Source: Aphidius gifuensis
Taxonomy: Eukaryota > Arthropoda > Insecta > Hymenoptera > Braconidae
Length of the DNA: 64,000 nt
Direction: 5' to 3'
NCBI RefSeq assembly: GCF_014905175.1
Contig: NC_057788.1
Coordinates: forward strand, 13,479,404-13,543,403
Under the pieces are notes generated by a model. It was not told the origin of the DNA and made no database searches. It saw only the letters and a list, made by a program, of their open reading frames with translations. Positions 45,254-55,860 of the stretch are shown in pieces (the first letter of the stretch is position 1; each line of letters starts with the position of its first letter). A program made the translations under genes and the position numbers.

Positions 45254-45519
45254 ATGTTTGATACATTATTACAAAATAACGAGTTTATTCTTTCTGATAA
45301 ACCAAGTCTACAAAAATTAGACGTACATAAATTACGAATAAAACCTGGTATTGTTTCGGTCAAAAAGAATTACCCTGTTGCATTATCATTAGGAGAAGAT
45401 GTGACTCAGATAAATAAAATGTTGGAATACAACATATTCAAATTATCAGAAAGTGATATATGTAACCCTATGGAAGTAGTAAAAAAATCAAATGGTAGTG
45501 TTAGGATATGTCTGGACGG
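45254..45519 (+). pseudogene. Gypsy reverse transcriptase, N-terminal part
   Basis: KLRIKPGIVSVKKNYPVALS, INKMLEYNIFKLSESDI and CNPMEVVKKSNGSVRICLD are the fingers of a Ty3-type RT. The frame breaks where the hAT element inserts within CLD-(AREINEHI). Confidence 0.75.
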
Positions 45520-45952
45520 CAGAGTTGCTAGATGCTCGGGCAGTGGAAGAGCCACCTAGTGGCGCTGAAAGGGCCAACAAGGGCCATTTTTTAGTGATCG
45601 AAGCGCCAACCAAAGCGCCAGATTTAAATTTAATTTTATTAAGAAAAACACATACAGGAAAATTTTTTATTATTTTTTTATTATCTTCATTAATATATAT
45701 TTCATATAATTATAAAGTGTAATAATTTATATACTATTGCATATTTTTTTTTTTTCAATAATACTCATGGTGGTCACTTCAATGATCATACCAACTTCCA
45801 GCTATGGTGCACCAACATATTTTTTTTTTTTTTTTTTTTTAAAAATATATATATTATTGAATATATTATTTTTATTTTAAAAATACGTAATTTTTGGTTA
45901 CTGATAGCACATGTTATTATTTTAATATTATTAATATTATCATTTTAATGTT

Positions 45953-48290
45953 TTATTGCATATAATTTTTTACAGCCTCGTCAAAAATTTCAAATGCTTC
46001 AAGAACTTGTAAATTATTAACCATTTCTTGTGTATCATCTTCTAGATTTTTTTTTTCATACATTTTTGCATTAAAACGATGAAGCATATCTTCACTTGGT
46101 ACATAGCTTTTGCAACATATTTGATGGACACGCATATACATTTTTACTCGTATAAGAGCTACGAGCATTTCCATTTGCATTTTATTTCTGACCTTGGTTT
46201 TAACTGCTGACATTACACTAAAAATCCTCTCTACCCCTGCATTACTAATTGGTAATGATAAAGTTGTTAATGCAAATTTAGCCAAATCATGAAAAGTTCT
46301 TCCACCATTATTGTTTTTGATTCCCCACACAGCAACCCAAAAATCTGATGTATCAATTGTATCACGTTCAACAAAGTCTGTTGATATATCACTAAGCCGA
46401 AGTACTTGCAGACGACGCCATTAAGGCTGGAATAAAAGCAGTTGAAAGACACATTGATGGTGAAAAGTATTTTATTTTCTCAAAAACACCAACATTGTGT
46501 GGTATTTTTTTTTGAATTTCTTTGCACAAACGAACCATGAATTTAACAAATCTTTCTTGCAACTCTTTCAGATTTTTAGATGGATATTTATTTTTTTTTA
46601 TTTCTTCATCAAATTTGTAACCAAAATCAACTGATTCTAGTGGAAGTAAAGAATTACCAAATTCATTATTGGCATGTATCACAGCTTGCCTCACAGCATC
46701 AAGATCAGCTTGACTCAATATTGCTGAAGTATGAAGACTTTGTGATGATGATGATGATGTTGTTATGTCAATGAGTGGTTTTAAAGTACTGAATTTAAAA
46801 ATTCTTCTTGCTAGTGATACTAGATAAATCCTATCATCAGAAAATAATTGAGTAATATCACCATTATCTTGTTGAAATGCTAAGTTTAATTGGTATACAT
46901 CTTTTAAAATTTTATTGAGAAAAATCAAGTACAAGTGGTTTTTATCATCTTTGTACATTTCAGCTAATGTTCTAGCTGAAATATTGAAGTAGTTGATGAT
47001 GATTCACTTATTTGCACAAAAAATCCTCTCAGTTCTTCCCATTGTTTTAAAATTATATCATTAGCAAGGTATACAACTAACCAACGAGTTGTTGATAAAG
47101 ACAACAATTTGGGTGGTTTTTTTTTCTCATTACGACTTGCATGAAACTCTCCATACATTGATAAGCGTAATCCGCTATTAGAAAACCAGTTATTTGTTTC
47201 ACGTAACAAGTATAATAAACTCGATGGCAATCCTTAAGTTGCATAATTGGCACACTTATCGAGAGAATGGCACGTACATTTAACAAGCACCAAGTTTGTT
47301 ACATCTTTTTTTAATAAAGTAAAAAGACTGTGATTCACACCACACAAATTAGCAGCTCCATCAGTACCAATACCAATCAGTCTTTCTAATTTTAAACCAA
47401 CATCATTCAAAAATTTTTTAAATACAGCATGTAATTCAATAGCTGTTGTAATAGTCACCAAACTAAACCCAAGAAAATTGGTGATGATTTTTTTTTGCTT
47501 CAGACTAAAATACCCGATACAATAAGCCATAAACTTGTTGGTGGATACGTCTGTCGATTCATCCAGAATTATCAAATAAGGTTGATCATCAAGGTCATCA
47601 ATCAACTCGTGTAACAATGATGGTCCAATTACATTTGTAATTAACATAGAGGCTTTAGTGCGATGAAGCTTTAGATTTGCTAATGAGCTACCTTTACTGT
47701 ACTGATTTAATATTTCAGTTATGTGATCAAGACTGCACATTGTGCCATGAACTGCAGCATTTATTACAAGTTTAATATCTATAATTTTACTTTCATTCGA
47801 GCCAACTGGATAAATACCTATGAAAAAAATTTTTAAAAACAGTACAAATTAATGTCAAAAATAAATTCATCAAAAAAATAGACAAATTTTATCAAAATAT
47901 ACTGTACCACTTTTAGCTAAAACCGGTTGAGTTTTTCTTATTCTTGATGAAGCTGCTTGCTTGTGAACATTTGTTTCACTATGTCTTTTAATTGAGTTTT
48001 CGTGACATCTCAAAGCTACGTTGCACCAGGTACAATATGCTGTTTTTGATTATTAATTCTGTGTTTTGGAGGACATTCTTTGAGCCATCCTAAGATTTAT
48101 AAATGACAATAAATATATAAAAAATATGATGATGATGACAAAAATAACAATAAAAGAACAATTATTCCTGTGTAAACACTAACCTTTGAATTCTGATCAT
48201 TTCTCCCAGTCTTTTTGATAAACTCTGTCATTATCAGCTTTTGTTTTTTTTGTCATTTCAAAATTTAAAAATATAAATATATGTGTATAT
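45953..48290 (-). pseudogene. hAT transposase, frameshifted
   Basis: Minus strand. A BED-type finger exon reads YCTWCNVALRCHENSIKRH and QPVLAKSG, with a donor at 47907. Its start, ADNDRVYQKDWEK, lies in an upstream exon near 48215-48240. The core begins at 47817 (phase agrees) with YLIILDESTDVSTNKFM (first Asp), LIGIGTDGAANLCG (second Asp), STTRWLVVYLAND (R-W motif) and the C-terminal LSLPISNAGVERIFSVMSA dimerisation region. An in-frame stop at about 47235 and shifts near 46985 and 46405 inactivate it. Confidence 0.8.
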
Positions 48291-48545
48291 TATAATAATA
48301 TATTATATTATGAGATTTATAAATGACAATAAATATATAAAAAATATGATGATGATGACAAAAATAACAATAAAAGAACAATTATTAATTACAATTATTC
48401 CTGTGTAAACACTAACCTTTGAATTCTGATCATTTCTCCCAGTCTTTTTGATAAACTCTGTCATTATCAGCTTTTGTTTTTTTTGTCATTTCAAAATTTA
48501 AAAATATAAATATATGTGTATATTATAATAATATATTATATTATG
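48099..48545. repeat. Tandem duplication of an exon inside the hAT element
   Basis: About 215-230 bp are present twice in a row: ATTTATAAATGACAATAAAT, ATTCCTGTGTAAACACTAAC, TTTGAATTCTGATCATTTCT and TAAACTCTGTCATTATCAGC in both. The second copy has an extra TTAATTACAA. The unit contains the short exon encoding DRVYQKDWEK and its donor. Confidence 0.85.
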
Positions 48546-48887
48546 ATTTCTATTTGTCTATTATATGATTAGACAGAACTTTGTCTATCCTTCAGATGGT
48601 TTTCAGTTGATGTGTGTGACGCCTGATGGTATGTTTATGTACAACTTAGGTATTAGTATTTACTATGTATATACATATACGTATTCTACATATATTTGTC
48701 TTTGTGTTTGTAAATTGAACCAATCAAAAAATCAGCCCACACAGAGCGAAGCCATCTACGGCGAAAAAAAAAAAAAAAATTACCAATCATCGGTCGAGGG
48801 GCCATGATGGCCCCCAAGCACCAAGTTCAAAATTTTAAGAGCTAAATTGACAAGCCAGGGGCCAAGTCTGGCAACTCTGCTGGACGC

Positions 48888-49160
48888 GAGATTTATTAAT
48901 GAACACATTGAGGGCGACAATGAACAGCCACCTTTTATTGGTGAAATTATGCCAAATTCATAGATAAAAAAATATTTACCATGTTAGACTTGACCTCGGG
49001 TTACTGGCAGATACCTTTAGACGAAGAATCACAGAAGTATACTGCTTTTTTGTATAATACAACTCTGTACCAGTTCTGCCGATCACCATTCGGAATTGAA
49101 TCATCGGGATGTGCGTTTATTTGTGCCTTAAAAAAATGCGTTCAAGAGTGATTTTGATGA
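48888..49160 (+). pseudogene. Gypsy reverse transcriptase, central part
   Basis: EINEHIEGDNEQPPFIGEIM, then MLDLTSGYWQIPLDEESQK (catalytic Asp in LDLTSGYWQI), TAFLYNTTLYQF, and FGIESSGCAFICALK. The expected YVDD box is represented only by a degenerate YYVNDS read at about 49170. Confidence 0.75.
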
Positions 49161-49539
49161 GTTTTTAACATACTATGTTAATGATTCGTTAATTGTCTCC
49201 AGTACAAATGGTATGTGATAGATTACACGAACAAAGTTATAAACTTAATTCGTCTAAAGCTTAATTCTTACGTAATCATTTTCGGGTTTTGTTATATCTG
49301 AAAAAGGGTATACCTCAAACCTTGATAAGTAATTTTATATTTTGAAGAACCAGAAAATAAAAAAGATTGACAACAATTCCTCGGAGTTTGTAACTATTAC
49401 AGTAAATTTAGTGTGGCCTACGCGTATTCCGTTGACCATTTAAAGTATTTATTGAAGGCTGATAAAACTTGGGAATAAGGTGATACACAAAGTCATGCAT
49501 TTTATAAGTTAAAAAAAAATTTTTGCAAAATTCAACAAT

Positions 49540-49844
49540 TTCATCATTATGATTTGAATAAAAAATTCATCGTACAAACAGATGCGTCTAACAAAGGTAT
49601 TTGTGGTGTGTTATTTCAAAGAAATGATAAAAGTAAACCCTTTTTAATCTCGGTAGTGAGCCGATGCTTACAACCAGCAGATATAAATTATACAACAACT
49701 AAGCGTGAATTATTGGCAATTGTTTATCCATTGAATAAGTTTAGAACTTTTTTAATCAATTGTACATTAAATATTTTAACTGATCATCATTCTCTTGTGT
49801 TTATTAAAAGCAGTCCATACTATTCTGGTAGATTAGCTAGGTGA
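49540..49844 (+). pseudogene. Gypsy RNase H domain
   Basis: FIVQTDASNKGICGVLFQ (first Asp), TTTKRELLAIVYPLNKFR (Glu) and LNILTDHHSLVFIKS (Asp) are the RNase H catalytic strands. A stop follows at 49842. Confidence 0.8.
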
Positions 49845-49859
49845 AATTTGTTATTGCAG

Positions 49860-50208
49860 GAATTTAAGTTTAATATTGATAACATTGTAAAGGTAGTGAC
49901 AACTTTATAGCTGATTTTTTTAGTAGAAATCGAGACAGCAAGTTTCATAAGCTTAGCTCTAAATTCGTGGGTATTCCATCAATTGTTGTAGGTGATAATT
50001 CTCAAGATAAATTTATTAATCAATTAAAATTAGATCCAAGTTTTGAGCGTGATATAATTGATTCAAATAAACTTCAAGAAAGTGATAATAATTTGATGAT
50101 ATACGTGGATAATAAAATTAAATCAGGTGATAATAATTTTAGACGTTATAACAATTTGTACTTTCATAAAACATCTTATGATGATAAATGGAAATTAATT
50201 GTACCAGT
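49860..50208 (+). pseudogene. Gypsy RNase H tail and integrase N-terminus
   Basis: KFNIDNI then DNFIADFFSRN, a spacer rich in Asp/Asn, and RRYNNLYFHKTSYDDKWKLI, the segment that precedes the His-Cys zinc motif of Gypsy integrases. The frame is lost at the solo LTR at 50209. Confidence 0.65.
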
Positions 50209-50602
50209 TGTAAGGTGTGGATTCCTCACTTCACTTATTTTATAATTTAATTTAATTTCAAACAATAATTTAAAAGATAGACACGAGATTTATATTTAAT
50301 ATTAATAATAATGAAACAATTTATTTAACAATTAGACTATAATAATTTAACGAAACACAATATGTATATATTATTGGTTGTGAGGTGGCATAGCCACATC
50401 ACCAATACAAATTTATAAGTATAGTTCCGACGCACCGTTTGGCTTGGTGGCCGGACTAGAAGCGAAGAGAGCAGAGTCTCAAGCAACAAGACGGAGTGAG
50501 GGTTCTCGTCACCCACACATAGATACATAGCTAACACCTCACTGACTATGTCACATGACATGCCAGTGTGGTGGGAGACATCAAATATTCTATCTCGCTA
50601 CA
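50209..50602. mobile_element. Solo LTR, family 3 (394 bp)
   Basis: Begins TGTAAGGTGTGG, ends CTCGCTACA. The 4-bp duplication CAGT is perfect (50205-50208, 50603-50606). Same family as 8962-9383 but with TAGCTAACACCTCACTG where that copy has a longer stretch. Confidence 0.85.
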
Positions 50603-50880
50603 CAGTGAATCGTCGATACCACGAAGCCATATCATGAAACCTACGTACCTGCTTTGGCGATTGAGGTAAAGTTGAGGTTTTTGTGCTGAAAAATTTCCAA
50701 TTGCTGAAGTTTTCTCGGTATCTACCCGTAACTCTTCACTATTGAGTACAAACCCTGGGTATTTCACCTGTGCGTGACAGAACCAGCTTTTGTCTCTGTT
50801 AAAAGAGTTAAAAGAGTTTTGAGGAAAGGATTCGAAAAAGGCCAACCACGAGATTCTTCTTAATTCAACCTGCTTGTACT
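50603..50880 (-). pseudogene. Second Gypsy RT fragment (minus)
   Basis: Minus strand: FNRDKSWFCHAQVKYPGFVL, NSEELRVDTEKTSAIGNF and, in another frame, HDMASWYRRF. These are the connection between the RT thumb and RNase H in Ty3 elements. Its orientation is opposite to the Gypsy at 43627-50208, so it is a separate, short, decayed copy. Confidence 0.7.
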
Positions 50881-50980
50881 GCACGTCTGACCACATTGTG
50901 GAAATTATTAAAGTACTAAATTTTAACCTGAAATTCATTTGTCTGTCTAATTTCAATTATTACATAGTAATTCGTAATAT

Positions 50981-50981
<1 letters not shown>

Positions 50982-51012
<31 letters not shown>
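50982..51012. repeat. (TA)n microsatellite
   Basis: About fourteen TA dinucleotides, interrupting otherwise non-coding DNA. Confidence 0.9.
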
Positions 51013-51016
<4 letters not shown>

Positions 51017-51106
51017 GAACCTGTCAAAAAAAGAATTTTTTGTACCCCTCCTGAGGTCTAAATTTAGTTCTTTATGATGACACAAAAAGAAAAAAGAATT
51101 TTTTAG

Positions 51107-51710
51107 GATTTTTTTTTTGAGCCTGCTCATCGGGTTTTTGTATTTCCCATTTTGATTAACACGCACGTATGGCTGTATATCTTTGAAACTACCATAACTC
51201 AGTCAGTTTAATCCTAGAGAGTTGATATAGTCTCATTTTTGGCTCAAAATACCTTTAAATTGTCACTGTACATTTTTTGTACTGTTAATAGTTTGTTTTA
51301 AGAAAAGCTCAAAAATCATGACTTTATATTTATATATTCAATTTAACTTGTAAACGTATTTTATTATTATTATTATTAAGGTAAGTATTATTATTCGAAA
51401 ATATAAAATTGTTGAGCTTGATAAAGAGAAAAAATTTTTATGTTAAATAAAATATGTTTAAGCTGCTAAAATGGAAATCATGATTTTCAAGCTTTTTTTG
51501 AGACGAAAAAACAGTACAAAAATTAATACAGTGATATTGAAGGTATTTTCATAAACTACAAAATGAGACTAATATCAACTTTCTATTTAAAACTGACTGA
51601 TGCTGAAGTCAAATATGCAATACGCACGCGAGTTTATCAATAAAGGCAAAAACCCGATATTTCAAATAAAACTTTGTCATCGTAAAAGAATGAGGCCCCG
51701 AATACTCGAA
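51107..51710. mobile_element. Fold-back element, copy A
   Basis: Left arm about 51107-51385, right arm about 51390-51705 in inverted orientation, meeting almost without a loop. Left ATCGGGTTTTTGTATTTCCC, AACTCAGTCAGTTTAATCC, GTCTCATTTT and CAAAAATCATGA reappear on the right in complement (ATCATGATTTTCAAGC, CTACAAAATGAGACTAATAT, AAAACTGACTGA, CAAAAACCCGAT). An ATT/TAA microsatellite marks the turn. Confidence 0.75.
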
Positions 51711-51779
51711 ATACAAAATTTTTTTTTTAGATCTATACTGAACCTGTTCATATATGATGACAAAAAAATAAAAAAATTT

Positions 51780-52320
51780 TTTTTTTAGGATTTTTTTTGA
51801 GCCTGCTCATCGGGTTTTTGTATTTCCCATTCGATTAACACGCGCGCGTATGGCTGTATGTCTTTGACTTTGCATAACTCAGTCAGTTTTAATCCTAGAA
51901 AGTTGATATTAGTCTCATTTTGTAGCTTATGAAAATACCTTCAAATTGTTATTGTATATTTTTTTTGTACTGTTTTTTGTTTTTTCGTCTCAAAAAAAGC
52001 TTGAAAATCATGATTTGCAATTTAACTGCTAAACATATTTTATTTAACATAAAAATGTTTTTCTCTATCAAGCTCAACAATTTTATACTTTCGAAAAATA
52101 ATACTTATCCTACTAATAATAATAATAAAATACGTTTACAAGTTAAATTGCATATACCTGCAAAGTCATGATTTTCAAGCTTTTTTTGAGACGAAAAAAC
52201 AAAAAACAGTACAAAAAAAATATACAGTGACAATTTGAAGGTATTTTCATAAGCTACAAAATGAGACTAATATCAATTTTCTAGGATTAAAACTGACTGA
52301 TTTTTCCCTCACCCTCTCAG
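51780..52320. mobile_element. Fold-back element, copy B
   Basis: Same family as copy A and about 80 bp away. Left arm 51785-52085, right arm 52090-52310. Shared GAGCCTGCTCATCGGGTTTT, AAAAAAAGCTTGAAAATCAT, ATCAAGCTCAACAATTTTAT. The right arm is shorter than the left and lacks the CGGGTTTTTG end. Confidence 0.75.
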
Positions 52321-52850
52321 ATTCGAAAACAAATTTTTTTTTTGAGTTAGTCATCGACTCAGATGTACCTCTGATTTTTTTTTTATTTTTACCATCATTA
52401 ACCGCCGAGCCAGAATCAAAAAACGCCTCCTTCACAAGAGTAAACTACGATTTCGCCATTTTTTAAAATTCTGATTTTTTTACTGTGAATATAATATAAT
52501 ATAATATAATATAATAGTAGAGCACAAGATTAGCTCAATTTCCAAATTTCATCATGGGATAACGATGGGTTCATTATAAAAAATTTTTTTTTCCATGTGA
52601 AAATTACTAAAATCAGGCAAGATCATATCCCAAAAACAGGTTTTTTTGTTTGTTTCGTATAGGAAATTTCCTCACGATTACGGAAAAAATACAAAAGAAA
52701 TTCCCACGCATGCGCAAAGTGGTTAAAAATCAAGTTAAATTAAATATAATTAAAATATTTGTTTTCGAATCTGAGAGGGTGAGGGAAAAAACCCTGTGAG
52801 TTGACATGGAATGCCCCATATATATATTCACTAATAATTATATATACATA
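52300..52850. other. Spacer with short inverted pair and ATAAT microsatellite
   Basis: CCCTCACCCTCTCAGATTCG (52308) returns as CGAATCTGAGAGGGTGAGGG (52755-52774), enclosing 430 bp. (ATAAT)n at 52488-52516. No coding signal. Confidence 0.5.
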
Positions 52851-52976
52851 CAGTGGTGGTTTCGGAGACTAGTTCATATATACAATGGTGGTTTTGAGGA
52901 CATTTGGTAGTTTTGAGGACGGTCCTCAAAACAACATCTCAGTTAATGGTGGTTTTGAGGACGGTCCTCAAAAAAA

Positions 52977-53136
52977 TGAATTGACGCATAGAAGGACGTC
53001 GAAGTTAACTTGATGAAACTTAGAAAGGTAAGAAGCCCTGTGGTCTAGTGGTCAAGGCGTTTGCCCGGAAAGCAAAAGACCCGGGTTTGATTCCCGGCGG
53101 AGGAACTTCGTTATTTTTTCTAAGTTTCTGGTTTTT
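52977..53136 (+). repeat. tRNA-cassette repeat, filled copy
   Basis: TGAATTGACGCATAGAAGG head, AAACTTAGAAAGGTAAG left arm (diverged), tRNA-like core 53035-53105, TTATTTTTTCTAAGTTT right arm. Confidence 0.75.
53035..53105 (+). tRNA. tRNA-like sequence / tRNA pseudogene
   Basis: Same core as 3579-3647. A box TGGTCTAGTGG, anticodon arm TTTGC-CCGGAAA-GCAAA. The B box is altered to GGGTTTGATTC, which should weaken Pol III binding. Confidence 0.5.
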
Positions 53137-53147
53137 TTTTCAAAAAA

Positions 53148-53302
53148 TGAATTGACGCATAGTAGGACGTCGGAGTTGATTTGATGAAACTTAGAAAAAA
53201 TAAGAAGCCCTGTGGTCTAGTGGTCAAGGCGTTTGCCCGGAAAGCAAAAGCCCGGGTTCGATTCCCGGCGGGGGAACTTCGTTATTTTTCCTAAGTTTCT
53301 GG
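53148..53302 (+). repeat. tRNA-cassette repeat, filled copy
   Basis: Directly follows the previous copy. Left arm AAACTTAGAAAAAATAA is intact, right arm TTATTTTTCCTAAGTTT has one change; core at 53207-53274. Confidence 0.75.
53207..53274 (+). tRNA. tRNA-like sequence / tRNA pseudogene
   Basis: Both Pol III boxes are intact, but AGACC after the anticodon stem is shortened to AG-CC, leaving a two-base deletion in the variable region. Acceptor pairing is poor as in the other copies. Confidence 0.5.
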
Positions 53303-54229
53303 TTTTTTTCAAAATACCCATTTGAAAAATATGCTTTGGTGGTTTTGAGGACTTTTTATTTTACCAGGTATAATTTTCATAAATTGAAATGTGAAGTAGG
53401 TATTACGACCGATTTATCTTCAATTGATTCCATCTTAAACTATAAATAGTAATGATTCGATGAAAAAATTCAATTATTGACCAAAATAAGAATTTTTTGG
53501 TGTTTCCCTGAAACCTCCATTCCAAGAACATCATTTTTCGATCTAATGGAGGTTTCAAGGACTTTTGATAAAAAAGCAACATTACTGCGCTAAATGCATT
53601 TTTACGATTCAATTCAAACTACAAACATGTTCTCAGTGAATTTTCAGTATAAAAAAAATATCACTATGCTTTATAATAACATTTAACTTAATTATATCTG
53701 TTTTAATATTGCATGTCCCCGAAACCACCAATTGACCTTTTTTTTCACACAGAGGCAGTTTTGAGGACTTAATTTTTTGAACCTCAATTCGATGGAACAG
53801 TCGAATTTATGAATTTCGATATTAATTTTCTGGCAGTTCTCAATAAGATTCTTCTCTTTTCATGAAATTCATCGTTGAAATTGCAGTCGACTGGATAATA
53901 ACTGTCGATTCTACTTTAATCTAAATGTCCCTAAAACCACCATTTTACGGATTTCGTATCTCCAGTTATTGGCAGTTTTGAAGACATTCTGTAAAAATAG
54001 AAAATGCACAGGAATATGCAGAAATAGTGTACTCGTTTTTAAGAATCTTTAAGCATATCTGTAATCTATAAGACATAACAACAAGTTTTTTCGGAAAACA
54101 CAAAAAAAAAATTGTTCATCAAACAATTGTTGAAAGTCTTCGAAAGCACTATGACATACAATTTTTATAATTGTGGAATGGTTATTTTGAGGACATATGC
54201 TAAAATTCGAATAATAAAAAGATATGATA

Positions 54230-55470
54230 TTTAATACGAGTTCTACTGAAGCTTTCTTTGTGTCCACAGAACGTAGAGGTTCAGAAATTTCATAGAACCT
54301 TTCTGATAATCTCAAACGATACTCAAATATAAACGGAATTGACGACGTAATTTCAAAACGTCTTCAAAACCACCATACTACGAAATTTTTTTAGTCGTAG
54401 AACGGTGGTTTTGAGGACTTGCAGCCTATACCGGAAATTATAAAATTAATCTTACAAACTTAAAATGGAGCCATTCTTCTACACTGTAACTTGTTATAGT
54501 TTTAATAATTTATTGGACAAATCAAATCCTAAAGACTATCACACGAGACCAGAATTTAAGGAAATTCTCCGACGAAAAACGCGTTGACTGGAAAGACGGT
54601 CGTTCTGTAATTTTTCGACATGGAAAGTTCAGACAATTTTTTCCGGTTTTCCGGAACCTTAGAAATGATTGATCACCTTGAATCAGTAGCCTGAACATCG
54701 AGATACCGCCTTAATTTAGTAGCATTAGAAATTCTTAGATATCGTCGGGAAAACCGAAACTTAATTCGTTTCGACAACAATAACTGAAACTATTTGTTAG
54801 ACAGTAAGTATTTAGAGAAAGACCGTTGTCTATGTTACAAGTGCTACTCAAACTTTCTTGGTGTCGACGGAACGTGCGGGTTTGGATATTTCATAGAACC
54901 TTTCTGATAATCTCAAACCATACTCAAATCAAAACGGAATCAACGACGTAATTTTGAGACGTCCTCAAAACCACCAAACTACGAAAGTTTTTTATTCGTA
55001 GAACGGTGGTTTTGAGGACTTGCAGCCTATACCGAAAATTATAAAATAAATATTTCAAACTCGAAATAAGGCCATTCTTCTACACTGGAATTTATCATAG
55101 TCTTAGTAATTTATTGGACGAATCGAATCATAAGGACTATCACATGAAACCAAAATATAAGAAAAATTCTTCGACGAAAAATGCGTTGACTGGAAAGACG
55201 GTCGTTCTGAATTCTTTTAACATGAAAAGTTAAGACAATCTTTTCCGGTTTTCCGGAATTTCAGAAATGATTGATCACTTTAAACCAATAGCCTTAACAA
55301 CGAGATACCGCCTTAATTTAGTAGCATTAGAAATTCTTAGATATCTTCGGGAAAACCGAAACTGAATTCGTTTCGATAGCAATAACTGAAACTATTTGTT
55401 AGACGGTAGGTATTTAGAGAAAGACTGTTGTCTTTGTTACAAGTTCTACTTAATTTTTCTTGGTGTCCAC
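54230..55470. repeat. 600-bp tandem duplication with internal hairpins
   Basis: Two units about 600 bp apart share TTTCATAGAACCTTTCTGAT, ACTTGCAGCCTATACCG, GCCATTCTTCTACACTG, ATACCGCCTTAATTTAGTAG and AGAAATTCTTAGATATC. A third begins near 55443 and is cut. Each unit contains a hairpin made by the recurring motif (54360-54418 and 54961-55019) with an inner CTACGAA/TTCGTAG stem. Confidence 0.8.
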
Positions 55471-55860
55471 GGAACGTACCAAACCATGAACTTCTTCCGT
55501 TAGTGCTTTTAGGAACATGAAGCCCAAACTGAAATTCATACAATCGTTAAGTATGACTTAAAAAATGGCCGCATTGTATGTTTACTCTCAGAACTCTTTA
55601 ATTGCAAGTTCAAAAATTTTTGTTCTAATATTTCTTTTATTCTATGATATTTTTCCTTTTTCCTCTGTATTTTGCCATTTTCTCGCTATTTTCTCGGATT
55701 CAGTCCACTTCGTAGAAGTAGATGATGTTATACACGTATTTCAAACAGTAATAACTCTGTACTCTATTTTCTATCATTAGTTCGTTTAAGTTCTATGAAG
55801 AGTCTTCAAAACGACCAACATAATCCGGATAAAAAAATATAATAAAAGGGTTCGAGGACA

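Larger units (their letters stand above)
45520..48879 (-). mobile_element. hAT DNA transposon (3,360 bp), complete ends
   Basis: Termini CAGAGTTGCTAGA (45520) and, in complement, CAGAGTTGCCAGA (ending 48879) form a 13-bp inverted repeat with one mismatch. The 8-bp duplication is CTGGACGG / CTGGACGC (45512-45519, 48880-48887). 8-bp duplications and CAG-type ends define hAT. Removing it restores the Gypsy RT phrase RICLDAREINEH. It encodes one transposase on the minus strand. Confidence 0.9.
43627..50208 (+). mobile_element. Gypsy (Ty3) retrotransposon remnant, split by hAT
   Basis: Domain order gag, zinc knuckle, protease, reverse transcriptase, RNase H, integrase N-terminus is that of Ty3/Gypsy. 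The RT is interrupted by the hAT element at 45520-48879. The integrase core, 3' LTR and a recognisable 5' LTR are missing. Several stops (44871, 45230, 48961, 49148) make it inactive. Confidence 0.85.
52855..55860. repeat. Zone of recurring GGTGGTTTTGAGGAC motif
   Basis: The motif or a near variant occurs on the plus strand near 52887, 52906, 52948, 53339, 53550, 53755, 53968, 54180, 54404, 55005 and, as the complement (GTCCTCAAAACCACC and variants), near 52922, 52970, 53510, 53715, 53930, 54360, 54961 and 55798. Spacing is irregular. The intervening DNA is unique or part of the 600-bp duplication, so it is not a simple satellite. Confidence 0.7.

Noticed and set aside
46580..46774. 64-codon plus ORF
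   Set aside because: Antisense of the hAT transposase.
50337..50561. 74-codon minus ORF, with a similar one at 9105-9311
   Set aside because: Both are the same stretch of a solo LTR; no known domain.
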